From Psychrobacter glacincola (GTDB lineage Bacteria > Pseudomonadota > Gammaproteobacteria > Pseudomonadales > Moraxellaceae), in NCBI GenBank assembly GCA_001411745.2, contig LIQB01000009.1, positions 101,388 through 165,387 of the forward strand: a DNA stretch of 64,000 bases, read 5' to 3'. Position 1 is the first letter of the stretch, and every line of letters starts with the position of its first letter. Under the pieces are notes generated by a model. It was not told the DNA's origin and did no database searches. It was given only the letters and a program-made list of their open reading frames with translations. Positions 54,185 to 64,000 of the stretch are shown piece by piece. Made by a program: the position numbers and the translations under genes.

Positions 54185-54712
54185 TTAATGATCAATTTTT
54201 AGTATAGATTTTAAATCATTAAAAGTAATTTCCCAACTTGAAACTCCCTCAACTTTATCTGATAAATATAAATAAAATTGATTCAACTTTTTTTGATTAA
54301 AATAATATATTGGAAAATAATTGTCATAAGTTTCATATATTTCATCAAAACAACGATCTGATACTAACGCGTTAAGATCTTCAGAAACAAAAATAAAACT
54401 TTCTGTGATATAGAACCCTTCTTGTTCATTATTTATTTGGAAACGATTTGGATAAGCTATTTCTTTTGGAATAATGGTATAAATACTCATTGTCTTAACA
54501 TGTTGTTTTGAACATTCATAACTTTTTATGAATCCAACAGTCTGACGTGTTTGTAAAGCTAATAGAGCAGCATGCTTCCATTGATAAAGATATTGTTGTA
54601 AAGACCAATCAGTTGTAACTAAATTAAACGTTTCAGTGTCAGCACCTAAACGTATCTTTACCTTTATTTTATCAGGTTCATTCTGTAAAAGAATGTCAAT
54701 AAAATTGCTCAT
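54185..54712 (-). CDS. cdiI: CdiI-type immunity protein
   Basis: 175 residues, directly after cdiA: the cdiA stop TAA (54714-54716) is one base before this ATG, and the ribosome site AAGGA lies in the cdiA tail. Immunity genes always follow cdiA in this position and bind the toxin tip to protect the producer. The sequence (TFNLVTTDWSLQQYLYQWKH, ETYDNYFPIYYFNQKKLNQF) has no named domain I recognise. The assignment rests on position; symbol by role. Confidence 0.75.
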   Translation of the reverse strand: MSNFIDILLQNEPDKIKVKIRLGADTETFNLVTTDWSLQQYLYQWKHAALLALQTRQTVGFIKSYECSKQHVKTMSIYTIIPKEIAYPNRFQINNEQEGFYITESFIFVSEDLNALVSDRCFDEIYETYDNYFPIYYFNQKKLNQFYLYLSDKVEGVSSWEITFNDLKSILKIDH

Positions 54713-54713
54713 G

Positions 54714-57700
54714 TTAATCCTTAAATATATTCAATTTTCCGTCTGCAGTACCGATGCGATTTCCTTTTCTATCAAAGACTTTCCAAACTCCTCCGTTATG
54801 CATATCAACATCAGGACTAATGTATAAGTTACCTTTTTTATACACTGGTTGATTATGACTATTGAATGGATATTGTTTTACTTTGACATAACCGAGTATA
54901 GTAGCAGCTTTAGTTGCTTCTGCAGTTTTGCCAAAAACTCCGCAAGTATTATGAACCCAAACACCATACGTACTATCACTACCAGTGACAAAGTAAGTAT
55001 TATCATTATTAACAGTCAAATTGTACGCAGATAAAGATTCTTCAGTTTGCCTAACACTTTGAACCACCTGCCACTGACCATCTTCAGATAATAACTTATA
55101 ACCCGCTTTTAGATTGCTGGCATCTATCCACTGAGCGTTATTAATATCACCTTGATAGTTATGCCCTTCTGATGAAGATGGTAACGAATCACCTGTATTA
55201 ACTTGAGTAAAAAAGGGATGGATTTTGTTAGAAACAATGGTTTGTATATTACCATTCTCATCTTTAATATCGATATATATAGTTTGACGGTAAGCATTAT
55301 TATAATGCTGAGATACGCTTTGATAGGTTAACTTACCAGTGATTTCATTCTTGGACAATACCATATTGCCGATTCGAACTTCAGAAATAGGCTTGTAACC
55401 AGTAATGGTTTTGACCAGCATATCTCCGCGGAAAGAGCAAGTGTTAGCTACTTGTTTTGGCATTTCGATTCTTTTGATCTTTGAAGCAAACCTTGCTGCT
55501 TTCGCCGCTGGAAACCCTAATCCAACTAGAATTGCTGCTTTTTCTTTCTCTGTACTAGCCTTATTATAGTCTGCATGAGCTTGGAGTAAGCTTACAGGAG
55601 CAAGAACGATACCTACTGCGAAAGCATAGGCCTCTAGCATGCCTTCATTCAGCTTAGTATCATTTGCAGGTTTGAGGTTGTGATTATTCCTAACGGCCAA
55701 GCTAGCGCTATTCGCTGCTGTATCAACATCAACGTTGAAAAGAAGAGCAATAGCACCTGTTGTTAGTTTTGATATATTTTCTATTCTGTTCAGCTCTTCT
55801 GGAGACAGTAGACCAAATGCTAGAAATACATTATCTTCTGCACTAGTAGCAAACTGTGCCACTGTTTCACCAACAGCTGCTCCAATAGCACCTGCGCTAC
55901 AATTTTGTTTTTTGGCACTAGCTGTCACACAGCCAACGCCTGCTGCTGCTAACTTATGAGCGAGCTCGCTAGCAAAGTCATCGCCTTCGAAATCTTTTAC
56001 AAACTTACCAAAGGTCTCAGCTGCAAACACATCAACCAATGAATTACGCAAACTGTTCTTAAGAGCCTCTTCAAAGCTAACTCCATTAATAGCGGCATCC
56101 GCTACAGCTTGAGTAACTCCAGTGCCTACGCCATTGGCAAGCTTTTGTCCAAAGGTATCCGTAGTACTACTACCCAAACCTAACTTAGCTCCTACGCCTG
56201 CAGTTAACGCTGCGGTTGCCATATTGCGAACAGTTGCACTACTGCCTAGTTGTTTAAGGGTTTTGGTAATATCACCTTTGTTATTAATTAAAGCAACTGC
56301 AGCTTGAGATGCTAATGAGCCAAAGGCAGCCGTTCCAGCTGTTGAAGTTATACCGAATGCCGACGCACTAAAGGCACCAGTACCACCCGTGGCCATACCA
56401 ACGGCAATGGCTATTAACGCCGCTGCGCCTGGTGTCAATCCTTCCTGCGTATAATTCCAGTTTTTCTGAATTAGTTCTACTTGAGCCCAGTTAATATCGT
56501 TACTCTTATCTAGAGTTGCTAGATATTCATAGCCCGATTGTTTAGAAAGATTAAGGGCAATTTTCCCTAGTTCTTCTGGGCTCTTTTGAATGTTTGTTTT
56601 GGCTTTATTATTAGCGTCAACAGTAATATCAACGGGTACTACTACTGTCACGCCACTTGGTGAGGTAATCGTTGGAATCTGATTAAACTTAGGTAGGGAG
56701 GCTGTAGTGACGACACTGCCTTTGTCAACCGTCTTTTGCCAAACGGTGCTTTCTTTTTCTTGGTTATGCGTTGTTGTGATTTGATTAGTGACAGTTGTTA
56801 ATATGAGTTTTGCATTAGCATCTGCGTATTTTCCAACACCAACTTGTATATTATCGCTATTTGAATTGAAGATAGCCCCTTGTATGACTGTATTACCACC
56901 TGATTTAAGGTGAGTACTATCCGCAACCAGTTTGGCAGGCAGTTGCGATAGCTCTTGTCTAGTATCATTAGTATGCTCTTTGTTATAGCGAACGCCTAAC
57001 CAGCTAGATTTTTTCTTGACATCGATAGTATTTTTATCAATATTTTCAACAGCATATATATATGAGCCATCACCAGCTTTCAAATTAATTTGGCCAGTAG
57101 ATGCGTTGGCTGCTAGTTCTGAGCCGTAAACCCTAATATTACCATCTGCATTTAAAGTAATATTATCAGCTTGAATGTCTGTAGTAACTGCATTGCTATT
57201 CTCAGAGGTCTTAGTGGCCGTCTTAGTTTTCTTTTTACCATACCATGAACGTGAAGTACTGGTGGTTTGAGAGCCATCCAGAAATGCAACTTGCGAAGCT
57301 TCCAAGTTGATATCACCTCGAGCCGCATCAATAAGCACATCACCATTAGTTGATATTACATCCGCACTGTTTAGAATAACAGCGTTGTTAGTAATATAAG
57401 ACTTGGTCTTTGCATCATACTTATCAGAGGATTTTACTAGGTTCCCGTGCCCTGATATTTTTATATTACCTTTTGCTTTCAATTTGGGCTGATCAATAAG
57501 TTGATGATACGAGTAGTTCTGGCCTTTGATGTCGCCTTGCTGATAAATGTTAGCAAGGCCCGTAATACGGATACTGTCATTGTTGATATTTGTTTTATTT
57601 ACATTAGTATTTGGATCAGTACCTACAATAGTAGTAGGTGCAAGATTCGCTTCTGCTATGATAGTGATACCGCCAGTGCTACTGGTGATGTCACCCCCTT

Positions 57701-60700
57701 CAACCAATACGCCTTGCTTGGCAGTGATATTGATATCTTTGCCAGCTGTCAATGAGACAGCTTTATGCTCATAACCTGTTGAAGCTTTTCTAGAGGTTTC
57801 GAGGACCTGTCGCAAATCAATTAACTGGTTTTGAAATTTTTCTTTATTCTCTTTACTATTTTCTGCCTCTATATATGCCTTAGTAGCTGTATAAGCATCT
57901 AAGCCTTTTCGATCTTTCACATAACGTTCAGCAGGTACATAACGTCCAGTAGGCTTCTTAAAAGCATAAAACTTGTTAGCACCGTCTAAAATAGACTGAT
58001 CGTAAATGCTTTTGGAAATTGAAAGCTCTGCATCACGTATTTGTTTTTCAATAGTCTCGATTTTATAAGACGAGACAGAATTGCTAAAACTATTTTTAAT
58101 AGCCTTTAATTCAACACTACCACCAGTGGCAGTGATGTTAATGCCACCTGAAGGTACTAAAATAGTTGGTGTACCAAATCCAAAAGGATCTACATTCTTA
58201 TAATCTTTTACTATTTTTGCAGATGACAAGTCACCACCTTCAATTACTACCTCTTTACCACTTAAGTTAATATCTCCACTGGTAATAAGTTTGATAATTT
58301 TTTCGGAACCAAGGCCTTGGGTACCTGAATAGCCTTTTAAATGAAGCTTACCACTATTAGATAATAGAGTGACATCTCCTAACTGCCCTCCGAACCAAAA
58401 AAAGGAAGGATAATTGTTTGCTATATCTAATTTTTTCGGATCAATAGTTAAGTCGTCTCTACTGTTGATAACTAAATCACCATTCAATGTGCTTACAGCT
58501 TTACCATTGTTCAACAGCTCTGTATTCGCAGCTAGTTTATAGTTGTCTGCAACGTTAATGTTTACCCCGTTATCAAAATTAATACTAGTACCTGAATTAA
58601 TAATGGCTGCGCCACCAATAATATCAGCGTTCTGATAGCTTTGAGCAGCATTACTGTCGATAGAGACTATTTGACCTGCTTTGAGCGTGGTATTACCCAC
58701 TGTATGAGTGAGAGCTGTATTAGTATTGGCAGTGCGAGCACCGTTAAAGATGAGCTGATTGCCACTATTAATGTTTAGGTGCTTATCAGCGTCTATGTTA
58801 CTGTTGTTAACCCGCATGAGATTGCCAGACTTTAAACTGGTTGAACCGGTCGATTTCGTTTGGCTGTCTATGACATTAAGATGGTTGGCAGCATCTACGA
58901 TAATGCTATTACTAGTATCGCTAGTACCATTAGTGGATAGCTTATTCTTAGTCAGCGTAATATCACCATCACCAAAGGTATTATTAATACCAGCGGTGTT
59001 TTTTAGCGTACTAGCAGTATTGGTCTTTAGTACAATGCCTTGAGACTGAATATCATTATTGGTCAGCGTGAGGCTCTTATCACTGCGCATGACGGTATTA
59101 CCAGTGTTATTTAGCGTGCTATCAATAACGCTGGTATTTACTTTTGAAGAGATACTAGTGCCACCTATCTGCTTAGTATCTTTAGCAGCAGTCGTCAAAC
59201 CATTGATTGTGGTAGTCGCCCCTGACTCAATAACTATGTTATCCGCTTTTAATGTACTGGCCGTGATACCCACATTACTACCCGCTGCTAATATCGTGCT
59301 GTTGGCATTGGTGGTCAGTTTATTGACGTTTAGTACGGCTTGATTGGCTACAGCCGTAACTGCGCCTTCAGAACTATTTAGCGTACTGTTGGTGATCGTC
59401 GTCGCCTTGCCTTGGCTAGTGATATAGATACCATTAGTAGCGTTAGCAGTACTATCTAAAACCGTTGCTTGTTTGCCTTCAACTGTCAGCTGTTTACCGA
59501 CATTAATACCTTGGCTATTATTTTTTAGGTATGCTAATTCTTCTCCTTGCACAACAGCGTCATTGGTGACTTTGATGCTGCCGCTGTTGTCAATAACTGC
59601 ATTGCGCCCAGCTTGTAATGCAAATTCATTTGCTCCAGCGATAAGACTTCCTGAGCTGATATAAGCATCACGCTCACCACTGACGGTTAGACCTTTTTGC
59701 GCCTGCAGTCGACTATTATTACGAATGACAGTGTCTGCTGTTTTAGCATTGTCTGTTTTGCTTGTACTAATGTGTAAATCACCACGACTAGTGACTTTGC
59801 TATTATCAACCAAGGTGCCGTTTTTAGAGTGTACGGTCAGAGGCGCATAACGAGAAAAAGTATTACTACCATCAAGCAGACGTACAAAGCGGTCGGCTTC
59901 TATAGAGATACCGCCATTTGAGCCTACAATGCTTTGACTATCAACATAAGTATCACGACCTGAATGCAGGTAGATGTTTGCTTCATCGTCTACTATGGTG
60001 AAGTTTCGAACGTCGGAACCGTTTGACATCTTCAAGTCGCCAGCAGCGTCCATACGTAAGATGTCTGGCATCAATTGCGTAGTTGTACCAGGATTTTCCT
60101 TTCTAATGATACCGCCATTTAGAAGAATATCTTTATCGGCTTGCATATCAATCATGCCATAGCTGCCGATAGTACCGCTGTGCTCAATACTACCTGTCGT
60201 GCCTGTGGCATTGATACTCAATAAGCTGGTTTGTGCTACGTCGGTCAGTATGCTACCGCTATTTTCAATTCTCCCTGAATTAGTTAACACAATCTGCTGA
60301 CCCGCTGTGATTCTCCCTGCATTTCTAACGCCTAAACCATTCTCCGTACCGATTAGGTTAATAGATCCTACATAGATACCACCAAGCTTGCTCACATCGA
60401 CTGCTAAGGTGGGGGCAGCACCTGTCCCTGTAATTTTTGTCGCTGCGCCCGTATCGTAGTCGACAGTATTACTACCAGTAACGATACTAACCTCTTGATT
60501 AGCGAAAATCTTACCATTGATAATCACAGCCCTTGCTAGGACATCTACATAATTGGCTTGGTTTTTGTTTTTACCGTTATATAGTGCCCCGCCCAGTGCA
60601 TTTACTGTATCCAAAGCTTTATCGAACTGAATTTGACCTTGCTTGACATCAAAGCCTGTCAGATTGCCAGCACTATCAATCTTAGGCGTACCAGTCGTTA

Positions 60701-61322
60701 GCGTCGCTCGATTGGCATTAATAAATCCACCGCCTTGTATTTGTAAACCTGATGGACTGGCAATAATGACATCAGCTCGTTGTCCTGCAATCTCAAGATT
60801 GCCTTGGAACTTGGCTGGGGCATTGCTACGGACTTCATTTAGAATCGTATTAGCAGCATTTTTCGCCAGATATTGATTGCCTGCGATAGCGCCAGCTACC
60901 TGAGTATTCGCCCCGCCTATACTGTTGTTAAGGATGGCACCGTTACTGCCAATATCAAATTGGTTATAGGTATTGTGAGACAACCCATTGCTGTTAGGCG
61001 TGCGGATATTAACAATAGGCGTGCCATTGGTTGCTTTTAAAAGCGCTGCTCGTTGGGCAGCTGGGACATTGCTAGCTGTATTTTGTATTTGGCTATTAGC
61101 AGCCTGCACTTGAGTATAAACCATGCTTTGACAGCATAGAATTGCGAGCGCTAAGCGATGATAGGATACGTTTACACCTGAGTTTGACTCTGATTCTGTA
61201 GAGGGAGATTTTTTACCACTGCTGTTACCTGCTTTTTTGTTTTGACTTTTGGTCACTTCACTAACCACCATCATCATGCCACGGGCTTTGTTAAAAACTA
61301 CTCTATAGCATTGCTTATTCAT
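54714..61322 (-). CDS. cdiA: CdiA-type contact-dependent inhibition exoprotein
   Basis: 2202 residues from the ATG at 61322 (MNKQCYRVVFNKARGMMMVV), the standard extended signal peptide region; an ATG six codons earlier is less likely. A TPS secretion domain follows (NGTPIVNIRTPNSNGLSHNT, NQFDIGSNGAIL, IIASPSGLQIQGGGF). Filamentous repeats run to about residue 1700, and a VENN-like AVRNNHNL is near 1890. Then a HINT domain from CSFRGDMLVK (about 1962) to VHNTC (about 2127) and a 75-residue tip (SHNQPVYKKGNLYISPDVDM, HNGGVWKV) resembling bacterial toxin 21. It is exported by CdiB and delivers the tip into neighbours. Confidence 0.93.
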   Translation of the reverse strand: MNKQCYRVVFNKARGMMMVVSEVTKSQNKKAGNSSGKKSPSTESESNSGVNVSYHRLALAILCCQSMVYTQVQAANSQIQNTASNVPAAQRAALLKATNGTPIVNIRTPNSNGLSHNTYNQFDIGSNGAILNNSIGGANTQVAGAIAGNQYLAKNAANTILNEVRSNAPAKFQGNLEIAGQRADVIIASPSGLQIQGGGFINANRATLTTGTPKIDSAGNLTGFDVKQGQIQFDKALDTVNALGGALYNGKNKNQANYVDVLARAVIINGKIFANQEVSIVTGSNTVDYDTGAATKITGTGAAPTLAVDVSKLGGIYVGSINLIGTENGLGVRNAGRITAGQQIVLTNSGRIENSGSILTDVAQTSLLSINATGTTGSIEHSGTIGSYGMIDMQADKDILLNGGIIRKENPGTTTQLMPDILRMDAAGDLKMSNGSDVRNFTIVDDEANIYLHSGRDTYVDSQSIVGSNGGISIEADRFVRLLDGSNTFSRYAPLTVHSKNGTLVDNSKVTSRGDLHISTSKTDNAKTADTVIRNNSRLQAQKGLTVSGERDAYISSGSLIAGANEFALQAGRNAVIDNSGSIKVTNDAVVQGEELAYLKNNSQGINVGKQLTVEGKQATVLDSTANATNGIYITSQGKATTITNSTLNSSEGAVTAVANQAVLNVNKLTTNANSTILAAGSNVGITASTLKADNIVIESGATTTINGLTTAAKDTKQIGGTSISSKVNTSVIDSTLNNTGNTVMRSDKSLTLTNNDIQSQGIVLKTNTASTLKNTAGINNTFGDGDITLTKNKLSTNGTSDTSNSIIVDAANHLNVIDSQTKSTGSTSLKSGNLMRVNNSNIDADKHLNINSGNQLIFNGARTANTNTALTHTVGNTTLKAGQIVSIDSNAAQSYQNADIIGGAAIINSGTSINFDNGVNINVADNYKLAANTELLNNGKAVSTLNGDLVINSRDDLTIDPKKLDIANNYPSFFWFGGQLGDVTLLSNSGKLHLKGYSGTQGLGSEKIIKLITSGDINLSGKEVVIEGGDLSSAKIVKDYKNVDPFGFGTPTILVPSGGINITATGGSVELKAIKNSFSNSVSSYKIETIEKQIRDAELSISKSIYDQSILDGANKFYAFKKPTGRYVPAERYVKDRKGLDAYTATKAYIEAENSKENKEKFQNQLIDLRQVLETSRKASTGYEHKAVSLTAGKDINITAKQGVLVEGGDITSSTGGITIIAEANLAPTTIVGTDPNTNVNKTNINNDSIRITGLANIYQQGDIKGQNYSYHQLIDQPKLKAKGNIKISGHGNLVKSSDKYDAKTKSYITNNAVILNSADVISTNGDVLIDAARGDINLEASQVAFLDGSQTTSTSRSWYGKKKTKTATKTSENSNAVTTDIQADNITLNADGNIRVYGSELAANASTGQINLKAGDGSYIYAVENIDKNTIDVKKKSSWLGVRYNKEHTNDTRQELSQLPAKLVADSTHLKSGGNTVIQGAIFNSNSDNIQVGVGKYADANAKLILTTVTNQITTTHNQEKESTVWQKTVDKGSVVTTASLPKFNQIPTITSPSGVTVVVPVDITVDANNKAKTNIQKSPEELGKIALNLSKQSGYEYLATLDKSNDINWAQVELIQKNWNYTQEGLTPGAAALIAIAVGMATGGTGAFSASAFGITSTAGTAAFGSLASQAAVALINNKGDITKTLKQLGSSATVRNMATAALTAGVGAKLGLGSSTTDTFGQKLANGVGTGVTQAVADAAINGVSFEEALKNSLRNSLVDVFAAETFGKFVKDFEGDDFASELAHKLAAAGVGCVTASAKKQNCSAGAIGAAVGETVAQFATSAEDNVFLAFGLLSPEELNRIENISKLTTGAIALLFNVDVDTAANSASLAVRNNHNLKPANDTKLNEGMLEAYAFAVGIVLAPVSLLQAHADYNKASTEKEKAAILVGLGFPAAKAARFASKIKRIEMPKQVANTCSFRGDMLVKTITGYKPISEVRIGNMVLSKNEITGKLTYQSVSQHYNNAYRQTIYIDIKDENGNIQTIVSNKIHPFFTQVNTGDSLPSSSEGHNYQGDINNAQWIDASNLKAGYKLLSEDGQWQVVQSVRQTEESLSAYNLTVNNDNTYFVTGSDSTYGVWVHNTCGVFGKTAEATKAATILGYVKVKQYPFNSHNQPVYKKGNLYISPDVDMHNGGVWKVFDRKGNRIGTADGKLNIFKD

Positions 61323-61675
61323 CTCAGGAATCACTCTCAAAAGTTGTTAAAAGTCAAAAAATGTAAGCGATTGCATCTGTAAACTATTGTGAAGACTAGC
61401 GTTTTTTTCTATAAATTTATAAATTTTTAGAGTGCCCTAGAACCTATTATTTTGACAAAGAAAATTCGTCTTCTAAATTCTTATTCAGAAAGTAAATTCG
61501 CCATAAAATATTGATATTAAGTAAATTAAGACAGTTAATGATATCGAGTCATTGATGACTAATAGATCGTGTGAGTACGGTAGGCAGCATTAAAGAACTG
61601 TTTATCTTATGATAGCCAGTTCTTTATTTGCATTAAATTTTTAAAAGAGATTACAGAGAATTACCTAGCAAAAAT
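61323..61675. promoter_or_regulatory. cdiB-cdiA intergenic region with a hairpin
   Basis: Between cdiB and cdiA, the inverted repeat TAAAGAACTG (61591-61600) and CAGTTCTTTA (61617-61626) forms a 10-bp stem with a 16-base loop. No T-run follows in the direction of transcription, so it may attenuate or separate expression of cdiA from cdiB rather than fully end it. Confidence 0.5.
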
Positions 61676-63436
61676 CTAGTTATAGATGGTCACTCTGAAC
61701 CCACCAGTGGTGTCTTTATCGATTGACCGAGGCGCTTGAAGCCCTTTACCAATAAAACCATCTATACTGATATTACTTGCGTATAAACGCGCACCGAGAC
61801 TGGTGCTCATCAGATACTTCCCTGCTAAATACTGAGTACTATTACCACCAACCCAGCCTTGATCTAAGGTCACATATGGCATTAGAGTTACTTGACCCGT
61901 TAACGGTACGATACGAGCGACTTCTTGTTGCAATAACATGCCATTTTCGCCCGATAAACTTTGCTCGTCGCCAAGTCCTTTAGTCGTGTACCGCCCACCG
62001 ATACTAAATCTATCCTGAGGGATAAGGGACTGCGGACTATATTGCCCTCGCCATTGAGCCGTATATTGATAAGAAGATTGGTCCACGTTAAATGAATGGC
62101 TTAAACTTACTTGGGCATTCCAAATACTGGGCTGGGAGGTTGCCTCGCTAATATAGCTTTCAGGCGCATCTATGGCTGATAGCGCACCAGTACCCTTTTG
62201 ATACTGCAAGCTTGCGGTCATATCTCCTAAAGAGGTTTGCCGCTGGTGATCAATCCCTGCTTTCCAGCCAGAAGTGCGACGTCTTTGCACTTCGATTTCT
62301 TGATCATCAAAATAGTTTTTTGAGTTTTTATGGTAACCCTCTAAGCTAGCACTAGTTTTAGAGTAACGGTCTCTATGGATCAATCTTTGTAGCCCAACCG
62401 AGCTCTGGTTAGATTTGCCTTTATAGACAATGTCTTGATTGAGACCTGCTAAGGTTTGATTGAAATCATAGTCACTGTAGAGCAGTTGCAGTTGCCATTT
62501 TTTATAAGGATAACGGTAGTTGACATAGAGACTGTTATTATTGGAAAGGGTGTCTATATCATTCCAAGGATCAATAGAGTGAGTATAAGACAGACTTAGC
62601 GCATCATTGGCACTCAAAGGATTGTCGATACTGGTAGTTACTGTGCCTTGGTATTTACCCGTATCTTTGTTCCCTGAATCATCTATGCTCAGTTGCCACT
62701 GTATAGGGGTGGTACGTTTTTGAGCCACGACCAAATCACTACTGCCATATTGCTCATTATCAATGGCATTGATGCTAGGTATGACGTCAATGTTAGTTAT
62801 CACCGATTGAGGCAAGCGAAAGTTCTCTAAGCTGGTTTCGATTTCTCTTAGATTGATGAGATCACCTTCTGAAAGAGTGAGCGCATTGCTGATGTTCGTT
62901 TTTGGGTGACCGTCTTCAGATCGCCATACCTTATGGAGTCGCCCTGGTATGATCGTGATATTAAGCACACCACTTGTCAGGTCTTGAGGCTCAATAGTCG
63001 CTTGAGTGGTGATAAAACCTTGTTTGATCAGCTCATTTTGCACGTTACGCATCGCATAATTTAAACCTTGCTGGCCAATACATTTGCCTAGTATAGATCC
63101 TTGCCCATATTTTATAGGACCTAAAATAGTGGCAAACTGCTTTTTGAGAGCAGGTTCATCAGGCAGTACTAGGCTAACTTGATTGATATTAAAACAAGGA
63201 CTTTCACCAAGTGGTGGCTGTTTCAAGCTAGTATCTGGCGTTGGTTCACTGAGATTAACAAAGGGTTTAGAGGTTTTATCCTCTAAATTATCAAGGCGCT
63301 GTTGATATTGATTGTATTGCTGCTGCTCTATTTGATTGAGATCAGATTGGGCGTAGACGTGACAGGTAATCCCGCCTAGGCTGCATAATTGAATACTGGT
63401 TATCAAAACAGGCTTGAGATGGTTCGCAAATGACAT
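61676..63436 (-). CDS. cdiB: CdiB two-partner secretion outer-membrane transporter
   Basis: 586 residues with an N-terminal signal ending near YAQ. A POTRA-type domain (CFNINQVSLVLPDEPALKKQ; IGQQGLNYAMRNVQNELIKQ; GFITTQATIEPQDLTSGVLN) precedes a 16-strand barrel. The barrel holds the family motif RFSIGGRYTTKGLGDEQSLS and an aromatic-rich C-terminus. It threads CdiA across the outer membrane. First gene of the locus, with an inverted repeat upstream. Confidence 0.93.
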   Translation of the reverse strand: MSFANHLKPVLITSIQLCSLGGITCHVYAQSDLNQIEQQQYNQYQQRLDNLEDKTSKPFVNLSEPTPDTSLKQPPLGESPCFNINQVSLVLPDEPALKKQFATILGPIKYGQGSILGKCIGQQGLNYAMRNVQNELIKQGFITTQATIEPQDLTSGVLNITIIPGRLHKVWRSEDGHPKTNISNALTLSEGDLINLREIETSLENFRLPQSVITNIDVIPSINAIDNEQYGSSDLVVAQKRTTPIQWQLSIDDSGNKDTGKYQGTVTTSIDNPLSANDALSLSYTHSIDPWNDIDTLSNNNSLYVNYRYPYKKWQLQLLYSDYDFNQTLAGLNQDIVYKGKSNQSSVGLQRLIHRDRYSKTSASLEGYHKNSKNYFDDQEIEVQRRRTSGWKAGIDHQRQTSLGDMTASLQYQKGTGALSAIDAPESYISEATSQPSIWNAQVSLSHSFNVDQSSYQYTAQWRGQYSPQSLIPQDRFSIGGRYTTKGLGDEQSLSGENGMLLQQEVARIVPLTGQVTLMPYVTLDQGWVGGNSTQYLAGKYLMSTSLGARLYASNISIDGFIGKGLQAPRSIDKDTTGGFRVTIYN

Positions 63437-63855
63437 GATTTTTATCTAGCATAAGAAAAGTAAACAATAATTGTATCTTACTTATGCTGTATTTTTACCT
63501 TATTCTACTGGATTTTTAAATAAATTTTAATTGGCTCCTAGGAGTAAGGTTGTCAGGTAATCGTCTTGTCGATTATAGTGATGATGGGAAGTGATAGTGC
63601 TTGCTGTTCTCATAACGGGCGTTATGGTAAATAAAAATAATGATCCAAAACCCCACTGCATGTACACAACGAAGTACACCGCGACTACCTAGATAACTCA
63701 ATATACCGATATCATTAGCCTACAGCTTTATATTCAAGTCCTCACTAGGGTACCGTATCTTTAGGATGCTATGAATATCTTTATTGACAATAATTATCAC
63801 TAACATTACTATTCAATATTCTAAATAAACATACGTTCATTTATTAGGGTTTTTG
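63437..63855. promoter_or_regulatory. Region upstream of cdiB with an inverted repeat
   Basis: AGCATAAG (63448-63455) and CTTATGCT (63481-63488) form an 8-bp inverted repeat with a 25-base spacer, 12 bases upstream of the cdiB start. A possible operator or leader structure. TACAAT on the minus strand may be a -10 box. No gene is seen up to 63855 apart from the dispersed repeat. Confidence 0.4.
63708..63754 (-). repeat. Dispersed 45-bp repeat, copy C
   Basis: On the minus strand: GGTACCCTAGTGAGGACTTG then AGCTGTAGGCTAATGATATC. Closest to copy B (37464-37509). Here it lies in a non-coding stretch between cdiB and the partial membrane gene. Confidence 0.75.
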
Positions 63856-64000
63856 ATGCGGAAATTTGTCCTAGATTGCCCAAAAGGAAGTTACCGCAAG
63901 TTTTTTATTGTGGCTTTAATCCTAAGTTTTGGTTTTTTCATACACTCTTTGATAGATAGAGATATACCGAACATCTTAATATGGCTAGGAGTATTTTTAG
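63856..64000 (+). CDS. Small membrane protein, 5' part only
   Basis: An open frame from the ATG at 63856 runs off the right edge (48 codons). It begins MRKFVLDCPKGSYRKFFIVA and contains a membrane helix (FFIVALILSFGFFIHSLI) and a second start of one (ILIWLGVFL). No family recognised. The ribosome site is weak. Confidence 0.5.
   Translation, partial: MRKFVLDCPKGSYRKFFIVALILSFGFFIHSLIDRDIPNILIWLGVFL

Noticed and set aside
54849..60876. Many plus-strand open frames opposite cdiA
   Set aside because: Low-complexity mirror products of repetitive haemagglutinin coding sequence, without ribosome sites or homology.
1..64000. CRISPR arrays, tRNA or rRNA genes
   Set aside because: No regularly spaced repeat arrays and no tRNA- or rRNA-like sequence was noticed on reading both strands.

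Overview
The window reads as an accessory region (genomic island or large plasmid-derived segment) of a low-to-mid GC gammaproteobacterium of the Moraxellaceae, most likely Psychrobacter. This rests on the AT-rich codon use, the Moraxella/Acinetobacter-type extended signal peptide on the large exoprotein, and the mix of insertion-sequence fragments and plasmid-derived genes. The genus is an inference, not something the sequence proves.

Layout. 1-5.1 kb: an OLD-type ATPase cut by the left edge and a UvrD/helicase IV-like protein (a defence-like pair), divergent from a StbB-like plasmid ParA ATPase. 5.2-10.4 kb: a decay zone with a PfpI gene, a truncated PaiB gene, IS3 fragments, and broken hsdS, ABC, aldo/keto reductase and carboxymuconolactone decarboxylase genes. 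10.6-41.4 kb: many small regulator plus exporter/enzyme modules (LysR, MocR, TetR, MarR and AraC regulators beside MFS, LysE, EamA and HPP transporters, GNAT acetyltransferases, methyltransferases, an isochorismatase and a nitroreductase). Several modules are paralogous duplicates in which one copy is broken: PaiB-PfpI, MocR and TPMT. An IS3 copy sits at 33.5-34.9 kb.

41.5-48 kb: an ATPase remnant cut by a deleted IS3 copy, then a two-gene operon encoding a kinase-like/SF1 helicase fusion and a PLD nuclease. This matches the published architecture of the Mokosh type I anti-phage system. 48-51 kb: orphan proteins, an IS5-type remnant, a solo IS3 end, and a frameshifted plasmid replication DNA-binding gene beside repeats. 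51-54 kb: an exported metallo-beta-lactamase-fold hydrolase, a LysR regulator and a lipoprotein. 54.2-63.4 kb (minus strand): a complete contact-dependent inhibition locus in the order cdiB, cdiA, cdiI, whose CdiA ends in a HINT autoprocessing domain and a toxin-21-like tip. A partial membrane protein gene leaves the right edge.

Genes that work together: helicase and ATPase at the left edge; PaiB-PfpI with the divergent MocR; TetR with HPP; MarR with EamA; the two Mokosh-like genes; CdiB/CdiA/CdiI. Dispersed short repeats, solo IS ends and many single-lesion pseudogenes show a region under active rearrangement and decay.
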